Source: an uncultured Lachnospiraceae bacterium (GTDB taxonomy: Bacteria; Bacillota; Clostridia; Lachnospirales; Lachnospiraceae). From it: a DNA stretch of 49,237 nt. Positions 28,017 through 36,693 of the stretch are shown one piece after another. Position numbers and translations under genes: made by a program. Where the stretch lies: contig CALWQT010000017.1 of NCBI GenBank assembly GCA_944383765.1, positions 1 to 49,237 of the forward strand, in the 5' to 3' direction. Each line of letters opens with the position of its first letter. Position 1 is the stretch's first letter. Below the pieces are notes generated by a model. That model had not been told where the DNA came from and searched no databases. It saw nothing but the letters and a program-made list of their open reading frames with translations.

Positions 28017-29579
28017 ATGAAAAAAACAGGAAAAATTGTTCTTGCATGCCTGCTTGCAGCAGCCATGTTATCAGCAACAGCCTGCGGCGGCAGAAGCTCA
28101 AGTACCAAGAGCAGCTCTGGAACTCATGACACCAGTGCAGATGCCATCATCAAAGCGGGAATGTCTGCGGACATTTCTTCACTCGATCCCCATGATCATA
28201 ATGATGTACCATCTTCTTATGCAACTCGTCATATTTACAGCAATCTGGTAAGAGTAAATGAAGAGAATGAAGTAGTAGGCGATCTGGCAGAAAGCTGGGA
28301 ATATGTAGATGATACTACTGTAAAATTCAAACTGAAAGAAGGCGTACAGTTCTCTGATGGAACGCCTCTGACTTCTGAAGATGTAAAATTTTCACTGGAA
28401 AGACAGAAAGAGTCTGCTAAAGTTGGTCATCTGGTATCCATGATTGATAATGTGGAAGTAGTGGACGACCTGAACTTTATCATTCATATGAACCAGCCCA
28501 GCAATACCCTGCTTACTTCTTTGGCACATTCCGGCGGAGCAATCCTGTGCAAGAGTTACACAGAAAAGCTGGAAGCAGAAGGAAAGAAGATTGCAGATGC
28601 TCCTATGGGAAGCGGTCCTTATACATTTGTATCCTGGCAGGCAGGCTCCCAGCTGGAGTTAAAGAGAAACGACAATTATTTTGACAAAGAAAGAGCTGCT
28701 AAAAATGGCGGTATCATCTTAAAACCGATCACCGAAGAAACTTCCAGAACCATCGCTCTGGAGAACGGAGAACTGGATCTTCTGCTTAACGTAGGAACCA
28801 ACGATGCTCAGAAGATTCGTGATAACGAGAATCTGGCTCTGGACGAATATCAGTCTTCTCAGGTTGAAATGTTCGTGATGAATACACAGAAGGCTCCGTT
28901 TGACAATCCTCTGGTAAGACAGGCTATGAACTATGCGATCAACAAAGATGATGCTCTGATCGTAGCAGTAAACGGAGAAGGAGAGGTAGTGGATACTTAT
29001 CTGGCTCCTGGTGCGATCGGTGTTCAGGATACAGCAGTAAAATATGAGTATAATCCTGAAAAAGCAAAAGAACTGCTGGCAGAGGCAGGATATGCCAATG
29101 GATTTACCTTTACTACTTTCCTTTCCGGAGATAAGAGAGCAAGAGCAGCTACTGCAATTCAGGCAAATCTGCAGCAGATTGGTGTAACCATGAAGATTGA
29201 GCAGATGGAATCCTCTACATTCTATGAGAGAACTGGAAATGGTGAGCATGATGCTTGTATGGCAGGCTGGGTAGCTAATGCAGAACCGGATAATACCTAT
29301 CGTCCTCTGTTCTACAGCACCAATGCAGGCGCAGGTGGAAACCGTGCAATGTATAAGAATCCGGAAGTGGATGCGCTGATCGATGATGCTGTGACCAACC
29401 GTGATGCTGCACAGGTGGAAGAGGATTATAAAGAAATTCAGAGAATCGTTTCTGAAGATGCTATCTGGACTCCTCTGTATTCAGAAAAAGGTCTGATTGC
29501 TAGAAACAAAGATCTCGCTGGCTTGGAAATTTCTTCTTTCAATATGCATGTTTTGACAGGACTTCATTACGAGCAGTAA
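28017..29579 (+). CDS. Peptide-type ABC transporter substrate-binding lipoprotein (SBP family 5)
   Basis: This is the extracellular receptor of the DppBCDF importer (520 residues). The signal peptide ends in lipobox SATAC (Cys23), followed by a Ser-rich linker. Family 5 hallmarks are DISSLDPHDHNDVPS, the LAESWEYVDDTTVKFKLKEG region and RQAMNYAINKDDALI. The RBS AAAAGGAGTG precedes ATG 28017. Both flanking peptidases imply peptides as cargo, but family 5 receptors can also bind nickel chelates, sugars or glutathione. Confidence 0.95.
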   Translation: MKKTGKIVLACLLAAAMLSATACGGRSSSTKSSSGTHDTSADAIIKAGMSADISSLDPHDHNDVPSSYATRHIYSNLVRVNEENEVVGDLAESWEYVDDTTVKFKLKEGVQFSDGTPLTSEDVKFSLERQKESAKVGHLVSMIDNVEVVDDLNFIIHMNQPSNTLLTSLAHSGGAILCKSYTEKLEAEGKKIADAPMGSGPYTFVSWQAGSQLELKRNDNYFDKERAAKNGGIILKPITEETSRTIALENGELDLLLNVGTNDAQKIRDNENLALDEYQSSQVEMFVMNTQKAPFDNPLVRQAMNYAINKDDALIVAVNGEGEVVDTYLAPGAIGVQDTAVKYEYNPEKAKELLAEAGYANGFTFTTFLSGDKRARAATAIQANLQQIGVTMKIEQMESSTFYERTGNGEHDACMAGWVANAEPDNTYRPLFYSTNAGAGGNRAMYKNPEVDALIDDAVTNRDAAQVEEDYKEIQRIVSEDAIWTPLYSEKGLIARNKDLAGLEISSFNMHVLTGLHYEQ

Positions 29580-29647
29580 TTGGAAGATAAAAGTGGTGTA
29601 AAGCTGACAGGGAAGTAAAGTACCTGAATCATAAGCAGGAAAACGGG

Positions 29648-29690
29648 GGAAAGCACATGCCAATGGGGGTATGTGCTTTCCTGTGGTTTT
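29648..29690 (+). terminator. Intercistronic stem-loop after the binding-protein gene
   Basis: GGAAAGCACATGCC (29648-29661) pairs over 14 bp, with one G-T, with GGTATGTGCTTTCC (29668-29681), then TGTGGTTTTT. It sits between a receptor gene and its permease gene, where such hairpins usually give partial termination or protect the upstream mRNA, yielding excess receptor. Confidence 0.8.
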
Positions 29691-29741
29691 TCCGGACATA
29701 GGACAAAAGACTTTTCAAAGTCTACAGAGAGGAGAGAAGAT

Positions 29742-30668
29742 ATGTACAAGTATGTACTCAAGCGATTGCTGATGCTCATACCGGTTATTTTAGGCGTATC
29801 TTTCCTGGTATTCTTTATTATGTCATTGGCTCCTGGTGATCCGGCCCGTACGATTCTGGGAGAGACGGCGCCGATTGAGTCAGTTATGGCTTTAAGAGAA
29901 GAATTGGGATTGAACGATCCCGTGATCGTCAGATATGTAAATTATATGGCAGACCTGCTTCATGGTGATCTGGGAGAATCTTATAAGACAGGTCAGCCGG
30001 TAATTTCTGAAATTTTATCCAGGTTCCCTGCGACTCTTACCCTGGCTTTCTGGGGTATGCTGTTTGCGGTAGTATTATCCATTCCTATTGGAATTATTTC
30101 AGCAACAAAACAGTATTCCATTATGGATCGTGTCAGTATGGTTTTTGCTCTTTTAGGTGTGGCAACCCCTAACTTCTGGCTGGGCCTTATGCTGATCATT
30201 GGTTTTTCCTTAAATTTGAAATGGTTTCCTTCCGGTGGTAATGATGGCTGGAGCTCTCTGGTACTTCCGGTCATCACATTGGGAACTGGCTGTATGGCCA
30301 GCATCACCAGAATCACCAGGTCTTCCATGCTGGAAGTAATCCGTCAGGATTATATCCGTACTGCGAAGGCAAAGGGTGTAAATAAAAAAGCAGTTATCTA
30401 TAAGCATGCATTGAAAAATGCTTTGATCCCGGTAGTTACCGTGGTTGGATTACAGTTTGGCTCTCTGTTGGGTGGTGCGGTTCTGACAGAATCTGTATTT
30501 TCCTGGCCGGGTGTAGGAACATTCTTGGTAAACAGCATTAAGGCACAGGATACACCGGCAGTATTGGGCTGCGTAATCGTATTCTGTATCTGCTTCAGTA
30601 TTGTAAATCTGGTGGTAGATATTCTGTATGCTTACATTGACCCGAGAATCAAGTCAAAATATAAATAG
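29742..30668 (+). CDS. dppB: Dipeptide-type ABC transporter permease, DppB family
   Basis: The 308-residue integral membrane permease has six transmembrane segments. The N-terminus is YVLKRLLMLIPVILGVSFLV, the conserved loop is SLAPGDPART, and the EAA coupling motif lies around DYIRTAKAKGVNKK. The C-terminus includes the FSWPGVGTFLVNSI segment. ATG 29742 follows AGGAGAGAAG; in-frame codons back to 29673 overlap the preceding hairpin. The specific name is by family; oligopeptide or nickel specificity is not excluded. Confidence 0.94.
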   Translation: MYKYVLKRLLMLIPVILGVSFLVFFIMSLAPGDPARTILGETAPIESVMALREELGLNDPVIVRYVNYMADLLHGDLGESYKTGQPVISEILSRFPATLTLAFWGMLFAVVLSIPIGIISATKQYSIMDRVSMVFALLGVATPNFWLGLMLIIGFSLNLKWFPSGGNDGWSSLVLPVITLGTGCMASITRITRSSMLEVIRQDYIRTAKAKGVNKKAVIYKHALKNALIPVVTVVGLQFGSLLGGAVLTESVFSWPGVGTFLVNSIKAQDTPAVLGCVIVFCICFSIVNLVVDILYAYIDPRIKSKYK

Positions 30669-30681
30669 GAGGTGAGCAGCA

Positions 30682-31557
30682 TTGGCAAAAACAACAACAG
30701 TACAGAAAAAACGCAGTATGGCGTCAGAAATATGGCGCAGGCTGAGAAGGGATAAATTGGCGATGCTGGGTCTGGCTATCTTGGTCATATTGGCATTGAT
30801 GGCAATTTTTGCAGACGTGATCGCCGACTATGATACAAAAGTAATCACTCAGAATATTTCCAATCGTCTTCAGGAACCAAGCCTGGAACATTGGTGCGGA
30901 ACCGATGAATTCGGCCGTGACATTTTTGCCCGTCTGGTCCATGGTTCCAGAGTTTCTCTGGTAGTAGGTCTGGTATCGGTTACCATTTCTCTGGTACTGG
31001 GAGGTACTTTAGGGTCTATCGCCGGATATTATGGCGGTAAGGTCGATAATGTCATTATGCGTATTATGGATATTTTCCTGGCTGTTCCCAGCATCTTGCT
31101 GGCAATGACCATTGTGGCAGCTTTGGGAACCAGTCTGTTTAACGTGATGCTGGCAATCGGTATTTCCGGTATTCCCGGATATGCCCGTATTATCCGAGCT
31201 TCTGTAATGAGTATTAAAGATCAGGAGTTTGTAGAGGCGTCGAGAGCCATAGGTGCCAAAAGCCCTACAACCATTTTCAGGGAAATTCTTCCAAACTGTC
31301 TGGCGCCCATTATTGTACAGGCTACATTATCCGTTGCAAGTGCAATCCTGTCCACTGCATCTTTGAGCTTTATCGGACTGGGTGTACAGCCACCGGATCC
31401 GGAATGGGGAGCAATGCTTTCCGGCGGAAGAAATTATCTGAGAGATGCTCTGCATCTGACGCTGTTCCCGGGACTTGCGATTGTGATCACGATCCTGGCC
31501 CTGAACCTGCTTGGTGATGGTCTTCGTGATGCCCTGGATCCTCGTCTGAAACAGTAG
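30682..31557 (+). CDS. dppC: Dipeptide-type ABC transporter permease, DppC family
   Basis: The 291-residue second permease has an N-terminal cytosolic segment, six transmembrane helices and the EAA region [33 protein letters not shown] is typical of the DppC/OppC group. The start is a TTG at 30682 placed six bases after TAGGAGGTGA; the next ATG (30718) has no RBS. It lies 13 bp after dppB. Confidence 0.94.
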   Translation: MAKTTTVQKKRSMASEIWRRLRRDKLAMLGLAILVILALMAIFADVIADYDTKVITQNISNRLQEPSLEHWCGTDEFGRDIFARLVHGSRVSLVVGLVSVTISLVLGGTLGSIAGYYGGKVDNVIMRIMDIFLAVPSILLAMTIVAALGTSLFNVMLAIGISGIPGYARIIRASVMSIKDQEFVEASRAIGAKSPTTIFREILPNCLAPIIVQATLSVASAILSTASLSFIGLGVQPPDPEWGAMLSGGRNYLRDALHLTLFPGLAIVITILALNLLGDGLRDALDPRLKQ

Positions 31558-31567
31558 GAGGTGCCAA

Positions 31568-32578
31568 ATGGAAGATAAGAAATATACCGTTGACATTAAA
31601 AACCTTTCGGTGCGTTATGAGACATCGGATGGAATCGTAGAAGCTGTCAATGGAGTGGATCTGAAAATTGAAAGAGGAAAGACCCTGGGACTGGTAGGGG
31701 AAACAGGAGCAGGAAAGACAACTACGGCGTTGTCGATTCTCCGTCTGATTCCCAATCCTCCGGGAAAGATTACCGGCGGAGTCATTGAACTTCAGGGGAA
31801 AAATGTTTTTGATTATAGTGAAGAAGAAATGGAATCCATCAGAGGAGATCAGGTGTCCATGATTTTCCAGGATCCTATGACTTCTTTGAATCCTGTTATG
31901 ACAGTAGGGGACCAGATTGCGGAAGAAATCCAGCTGCATAATAAAAAAATGGATAAAAAGCAGGCACTGGAGAAGGCAAAAGAGATGTTGGAAATGGTAG
32001 GAATTCCCGGAAATCGTGCGGGAGAGTATCCTCATCAGTTTTCTGGCGGAATGAAGCAGAGAGTTGTGATCGCAATGGCGCTGGTATGCAATCCTGACCT
32101 GCTGATCGCTGATGAGCCTACGACAGCGCTGGATGTGACGATACAGGCACAGGTGCTGGATCTGATGCAGAAGCTGAAAGAGCAGTATAACACTTCCATG
32201 CTGATGATCACCCATGATTTGGGAATTGTGGCTGAAGTGTGTGATGAAGTCAGTATCATGTATGCCGGCCGTGTGGTAGAGCATGGCACATTGGAGGATA
32301 TTTTTGAACATACCAGCCATCCTTATACAGAAGGTCTGTTCAACTCCCTGCCTGATATTGAACACAGAGAAGAAGAATTAAAGCCTATACCAGGTCTGAT
32401 GCCAGATCCTACTAACCTTCCGGAAGGCTGCCCGTTCCACCCCAGGTGCAGTTATTGTACGGAACTTTGTAAAACAAGACGGCCTGTAGAGACCAGACTG
32501 TCAGATACCCATACGGTTGCCTGCCTGGCTTATGAGGAAGGCACGGGAGTTTCATTAGGAGGAAAACTGCATGAGTGA
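31568..32578 (+). CDS. dppD: Dipeptide-type ABC transporter ATPase, DppD family
   Basis: The 336-residue ATPase has Walker [10 protein letters not shown], signature FSGGMKQR, Walker [13 protein letters not shown] and the H-loop in ITHDLG. The C-terminal oligopeptide/dipeptide extension (from about residue 260) carries four cysteines ([14 protein letters not shown]), which in this family are known or presumed to bind a 4Fe-4S cluster. The RBS AGGAGG is at normal distance. The 3' end overlaps dppF by eight bases. Confidence 0.95.
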   Translation: MEDKKYTVDIKNLSVRYETSDGIVEAVNGVDLKIERGKTLGLVGETGAGKTTTALSILRLIPNPPGKITGGVIELQGKNVFDYSEEEMESIRGDQVSMIFQDPMTSLNPVMTVGDQIAEEIQLHNKKMDKKQALEKAKEMLEMVGIPGNRAGEYPHQFSGGMKQRVVIAMALVCNPDLLIADEPTTALDVTIQAQVLDLMQKLKEQYNTSMLMITHDLGIVAEVCDEVSIMYAGRVVEHGTLEDIFEHTSHPYTEGLFNSLPDIEHREEELKPIPGLMPDPTNLPEGCPFHPRCSYCTELCKTRRPVETRLSDTHTVACLAYEEGTGVSLGGKLHE

Positions 32579-33536
32579 GCCGATTTTAGAAGTAAAGAAT
32601 TTGAAAAAATATTTTAATACCTCCGGCGGCGTTCTCCATGCGGTAGACGATGTGAGTTTTACCCTGGAGAAAGGGAAGATCTTAGGCGTAGTAGGAGAGT
32701 CTGGATGCGGAAAATCTACTACAGGAAGAGCCATTCTGAGACTTCATGAACCTACCAGCGGCGAAGTGATTTTTGAGGGAAGAGATATTACCAAGATTTC
32801 CAATGCGGAAATGAGAAAACTCCGTTCCGATATGCAGATTATTTTCCAGGATCCGTTTGCTTCCCTGAATCCGAGAAAAACAGTCAGCGAATTGATCGGT
32901 GAGCCTCTCCGCCTGCATAAAATCTACAAATCAAAGGCAGAGAGACAGGAGAAGGTCCTGGAACTGATGGAAGTGGTAGGACTGGCGGAAAGATTGATGA
33001 GTTCCTATCCCCATGAGCTGGACGGCGGACGTCGCCAGAGGATTGGGATTGCCAGAGCGCTGGCACTGAAGCCGAAATTTATCGTCTGTGATGAGCCGGT
33101 ATCTGCTCTTGACGTGTCCATTCAGGCGCAGATTCTGAATCTGCTGAAAAAGCTTCAGAGGGAAATGGGGCTGACCTATATGTTTATCACCCATGACCTT
33201 TCTGTTGTAAACTATTTTTCCGATGATATCATGGTTATGTATTTAGGAAAAGTAGTGGAGTATGCGTCTTCGGAAGAACTGTTCAGGGCGCCTACTCATC
33301 CATATACAAAAGCACTGCTGTCAGCAATTCCGGTTCCCAGACTTGGGGCGAAAAAGGAAAGAATCCTGCTGAAAGGCGAGATTACCTCTCCCATTGATCC
33401 AAAACCGGGCTGCCGTTTTGCTCCCCGTTGTGCGTATGCGAAAGATATCTGCTTTTCCCAGTCTCCGGAACTGCAGGATATTGGAAATGGTCATAAAGTG
33501 GCATGCCATTTCTGTAAGGAATTTGCCGGACAATAG
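32571..33536 (+). CDS. dppF: Dipeptide-type ABC transporter ATPase, DppF family
   Basis: The 321-residue second ATPase has Walker [10 protein letters not shown], Walker [13 protein letters not shown], and the C-terminal extension with [14 protein letters not shown]. The ABC signature is atypical: LDGGRRQR replaces LSGGQRQR. A degenerate signature in one subunit usually means that one of the two composite ATP sites is impaired. It begins inside the end of dppD with ATG 32571 after AGGAGG. Confidence 0.95.
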   Translation: MSEPILEVKNLKKYFNTSGGVLHAVDDVSFTLEKGKILGVVGESGCGKSTTGRAILRLHEPTSGEVIFEGRDITKISNAEMRKLRSDMQIIFQDPFASLNPRKTVSELIGEPLRLHKIYKSKAERQEKVLELMEVVGLAERLMSSYPHELDGGRRQRIGIARALALKPKFIVCDEPVSALDVSIQAQILNLLKKLQREMGLTYMFITHDLSVVNYFSDDIMVMYLGKVVEYASSEELFRAPTHPYTKALLSAIPVPRLGAKKERILLKGEITSPIDPKPGCRFAPRCAYAKDICFSQSPELQDIGNGHKVACHFCKEFAGQ

Positions 33537-33580
33537 TCATGATCCGGCAGCATGACCGGAGATAGACAGGAGGAGTAAAG

Positions 33581-34630
33581 ATGGACATTAAGATTGACAG
33601 AGAATTTCTGGTAGAGTGTTTTCGGGATTTTGTAAATACACCAAGCCCGGTAAGTTATTATGATGAGATTATTCCGGTTTTGGAACAGTATGGAGAAAAA
33701 TTCGGTTATCCGGTTACTTATGACAGAAAGAGAACCGGTTACATTACCCTGGATGGGGAGGATAACTCTAAAACAGTTATGGTAGGAGCCCATATGGATA
33801 CGCTTGGATTGATGGTGCGCAGAATTGATGCGGACGGAAGTATCCGGGTTCGTGCCCTTGGCGGAGTGTCGTTCCAGAGTATTGAAGGTGAGACTGTGAC
33901 AATCCATACCAGAAGCGGGAAAAAATATACCGGCCTGATGGTATGCCAGTCCCATTCCACCCATGTATTTGACGATGCCAGGAGTCTGGAAAGAGACGAA
34001 AACACGATGATGATCAGCCTGGATGAAAAAGTGGAGTCCAGAGAAGATGTGCGTGCCCTGGGAATCGAGCATGGAGATATCATATCTTTTGAGCCTCACT
34101 GTACTGTGACAGAAAATGGATATGTGAAATCCAGATTCATCGATGACAAGATGGCCGTAGCTGCAGTGTTTGCTGCTTTGAAGTTTATGACGGAACAGGG
34201 ACTGAAACCAAAGTACCGTACACTGCTGTCCTTCCCGTTTTATGAGGAGATCAACCACGGAGGCGCTTATATTCCGAAGGAAGTGGAAGAATTTGTAGCT
34301 GTGGATATCGGCTTGATCGGACCGGATTATAACGGCCATGAAAGAGCTGTGAGTATTTGTGTAAAGGATAATTTCTCTCCTTATGACAGAGGACTGACAG
34401 ACAAGATCATCCGTGAAGCAAAAGCTAACGGTATTGACCATGCGATTGATATTTTCTATCGTTATGGTACGGATGCCAATGCGGCTGTCAGAGCAGGAAA
34501 TAATGTATATGCAGCAGCGTTTGGAATGGCCTGCTATTGCAGCCATGGCATGGAGAGAACCCATCTGGACGGTGTTGTGGAGACGGCAAAACTGGTGGTA
34601 GCTTATCTGATGGGATGGGATGGCCAGTAA
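33581..34630 (+). CDS. M42-family aminopeptidase (second paralogue)
   Basis: The 349-residue product is closely similar along its whole length to the peptidase at 26863-27903. It has GAHMDTLG, FIDDKMA, FYEEINHGG, VAVDIGLIGPD and SHGMERTHLDG, so all metal ligands and the catalytic glutamate pair appear intact. AGGAGG precedes ATG 33581. It is the last gene of the operon. Two M42 proteins encoded around one importer could be subunits of a mixed complex or two enzymes with different side-chain preference (inference). Confidence 0.93.
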   Translation: MDIKIDREFLVECFRDFVNTPSPVSYYDEIIPVLEQYGEKFGYPVTYDRKRTGYITLDGEDNSKTVMVGAHMDTLGLMVRRIDADGSIRVRALGGVSFQSIEGETVTIHTRSGKKYTGLMVCQSHSTHVFDDARSLERDENTMMISLDEKVESREDVRALGIEHGDIISFEPHCTVTENGYVKSRFIDDKMAVAAVFAALKFMTEQGLKPKYRTLLSFPFYEEINHGGAYIPKEVEEFVAVDIGLIGPDYNGHERAVSICVKDNFSPYDRGLTDKIIREAKANGIDHAIDIFYRYGTDANAAVRAGNNVYAAAFGMACYCSHGMERTHLDGVVETAKLVVAYLMGWDGQ

Positions 34631-34647
34631 CAGAATCGTATAACAAA

Positions 34648-34685
34648 AAACCCCGAAGCTGTAGGGCAATACAGCTTCGGGGTTT
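34648..34685. terminator. Bidirectional terminator after the peptide operon
   Basis: AAACCCCGAAGCTGTA (34648-34663) pairs perfectly over 16 bp with TACAGCTTCGGGGTTT (34670-34685). The loop is GGGCAA, with A-rich and T-rich flanks. It serves the plus-strand peptidase and the minus-strand gene at 34704. Confidence 0.95.
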
Positions 34686-34703
34686 CTTTTGATTTTTCAG
34701 CTC

Positions 34704-35069
34704 TTAATCCTGCAAAAATACAGATGCAGGAGGATAAGAAAGCTGCTCATCGATTTCCAGGTCAAAAAGTACAAGACGGCGGACTGCCTGGCCTGTCTGT
34801 TCCGTAATACCCTTGGGAATGGTACGAAGTTTTGCTTTTTTCAGAACCTGGGGAACGGATAAGGAAGTTTCTTCCATCAGGGTCTGCTTAAATACCAGAT
34901 AATAGAATAACAGTGATTTCTGGTCGGCAGCCGGGCAGATTTCCTGTAAAATCCCGGTTATTTTTTCACGCTGGGGGTCTCCATAGGGAAACATTTTCAG
35001 GCTGTATTCTTTCTCCTGCTGGCGCCGCTCCTCCGGGGTGTAAAAGTTAAATCCAAGTATATTTATCAT
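34704..35069 (-). CDS. Uncharacterised 121-residue cytosolic protein
   Basis: I do not recognise a family. The product has no signal peptide or membrane segment, is mixed charged and probably alpha-helical, with a YTPEERRQQEKEYSLKMFPYG segment near the N-terminus and YLVFKQTLME in the middle. ATG 35069 follows AGAAAGGAG. It lies 17 bp after the polysaccharide deacetylase gene and likely shares its transcript, ending at the bidirectional terminator. That coupling is the only functional hint. Confidence 0.8.
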   Translation of the reverse strand: MINILGFNFYTPEERRQQEKEYSLKMFPYGDPQREKITGILQEICPAADQKSLLFYYLVFKQTLMEETSLSVPQVLKKAKLRTIPKGITEQTGQAVRRLVLFDLEIDEQLSYPPASVFLQD

Positions 35070-35086
35070 AAGGGAACTCCTTTCTG

Positions 35087-36541
35087 TTAATAATTTTCGG
35101 TCTGAGACATAGGAGGTACAGGGGTTGGCCTGCTCCGGTCGAATACTTCTTCCACATCAAACAGGTCGCTTAAGTAAAGCTTGGAAGGATTGCTTTCCGG
35201 AAGATCATAATACATACGGTATCCATCCAGATTCCGCCGTCCCTGGCGCATATAGTCATCTCCGATCTGTACCCAGTACTGGCTGGCGTCAACATTACAG
35301 AAATAACGGAATCCTTTTTCATGGAGATAAGCATAACGTTCATTATCCATGGTATAAGGATGCCAGTCGCCAATCTCAGCACCGAAAGGATAGAGGATGA
35401 TATCAGTAGGACCGATCAGCGATTCCACCTGGCTTTCCCATTTATCAGTATCCGCCACAAATTCTTCATAGGAAATGGTTCCCAGATTCCGGTGACCCCA
35501 GCTGTGGGATGCCAGTTCCCAGCCGTTATCCCTGAGACACTGGGCTAACTGACGTACGGTTTCCCGATCCTGTTCAATATTCGGATTGATCCCCTCGTAG
35601 GAGGCATCAGTCCGGTATCCCATTACTCCGTTGTAGCCGGTAAAGGCGATGACGGCTCTGGCGCCCCGGTAAGAGAAATCCGGATGTTCCTGGATAAAAT
35701 CTTCCAGAAGAGGTATCAGGTCATAAGAACCGGTGACGGTGGTACCGTCGTCCAGATCCATCTGACAGGTAGGTTTTCCGTCTTCTCCGATCACCAGCCG
35801 GGAGGCGAACCCGTCGCCTTCCATATATTCATAATAACATACATCGTCCTGGGACATGACAAAAGGCTGTTTTCCCTCGGGAAGCATAATATCTCCCGGA
35901 ACAAAACTTACATTCCCGTTTTCATCAGTCACTTCATGGGCAACATCATGGAGGCGGACCAGTACAAAACCACGTTCATACATGGACTGAAGAATTTTCA
36001 GGAATTCATCTTTTGTGGTCATCATCTGGTTGTAGCCGTTCTGCATGGAATCTCTGTCGAAAGCTTTGGAAGTATCCATGATCAGTGTATGAAAAAACAC
36101 ATGGGTCACTTTATTGGGATCCGCCCGGACCAGAGTGGCTTTGGTTGCTTCATAACCGGAAATGGCATTCTGGACATTCGGTTCCTGGGCATATTCACTC
36201 TGGGAAAGGAGAGCTATGGCAGCGTCATAATCATATCCCATGGCCAGACGATCAGCCTGAGCTATGAGGGCGTCGGCTCCGGTGAGTGGCTCTTGGGAAT
36301 CATTTCCATAAGATGGGTCTGTTGCAGCCGGTTTTGTTGTCTGGCCGGAATCCGATGTCTGTCCCTGGGAAGAGAAAGAAACGGAAGTTCCCTGGGAATC
36401 TCCAAAATAGACGGATATCAGATAAATCGTTCCGGCTATAATAAAAATAGTAAGGAATATAACAGCAAGAAGCGGTAAGATACGGTTGATATTCCGCATT
36501 TTTCTTCGGTATTGCCTTTTTTTGTATTCAAATCTGCTCAT
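35087..36541 (-). CDS. Membrane-anchored polysaccharide deacetylase (NodB-type)
   Basis: The 484-residue product has a basic cytosolic N-terminus, one transmembrane anchor (about 20-45), a Ser/Thr/Gln/Gly linker (50-85), a helical segment (90-135) and a carbohydrate esterase 4-like domain from about 145. Metal-site candidates are SQDD (230-233) for motif 1 and HSWGH (346-350) for the HxxxH motif. Motif 1 is not the standard TFDDG. A long insert containing a DLDDG-type loop separates the two. It is probably extracellular, acting on peptidoglycan or other cell-wall glycan. ATG 36541 has AGGGGG at a long 13-base distance; an internal ATG at 36499 is an alternative. Confidence 0.88.
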   Translation of the reverse strand: MSRFEYKKRQYRRKMRNINRILPLLAVIFLTIFIIAGTIYLISVYFGDSQGTSVSFSSQGQTSDSGQTTKPAATDPSYGNDSQEPLTGADALIAQADRLAMGYDYDAAIALLSQSEYAQEPNVQNAISGYEATKATLVRADPNKVTHVFFHTLIMDTSKAFDRDSMQNGYNQMMTTKDEFLKILQSMYERGFVLVRLHDVAHEVTDENGNVSFVPGDIMLPEGKQPFVMSQDDVCYYEYMEGDGFASRLVIGEDGKPTCQMDLDDGTTVTGSYDLIPLLEDFIQEHPDFSYRGARAVIAFTGYNGVMGYRTDASYEGINPNIEQDRETVRQLAQCLRDNGWELASHSWGHRNLGTISYEEFVADTDKWESQVESLIGPTDIILYPFGAEIGDWHPYTMDNERYAYLHEKGFRYFCNVDASQYWVQIGDDYMRQGRRNLDGYRMYYDLPESNPSKLYLSDLFDVEEVFDRSRPTPVPPMSQTENY

Positions 36542-36585
36542 ATAGAAAAAGGAACCCCCTAAATATCAATGGTACATACAGAATC

Positions 36586-36614
36586 AGTATAACATAAAGC
36601 AGGTGAGTTGTCAT
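36586..36614 (-). promoter_or_regulatory. Promoter of the deacetylase unit
   Basis: On the minus strand, ATGACA (plus 36609-36614), a 17-bp spacer and TATACT (plus 36586-36591) are seen, 45 bp upstream of the start. Confidence 0.7.
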
Positions 36615-36634
36615 AACTCCTGAAGAATTTTTTC

Positions 36635-36664
36635 TTACATTTTTTGGTAGGAAAAAAGTATACT
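36635..36664 (+). promoter_or_regulatory. Promoter of the carboxypeptidase gene
   Basis: TTACAT (36635-36640), an 18-bp spacer and TATACT (36659-36664) are divergent from the deacetylase promoter. The two -35 boxes are about 20 bp apart. Confidence 0.6.
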
Positions 36665-36693
36665 TGTAATAGATGAAGAAAATGGGAGAAAAT

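Noticed and set aside
33491..34669. 392-codon open frame antisense to the second M42 gene
   Set aside because: It mirrors a highly conserved sense gene, has no RBS or family features and crosses the terminator. It is a codon-bias shadow.
35684..36478. 264-codon plus-strand frame opposite the deacetylase gene
   Set aside because: The minus-strand protein has a signal anchor, HxxxH motif, promoter and RBS. The plus-strand frame has none.
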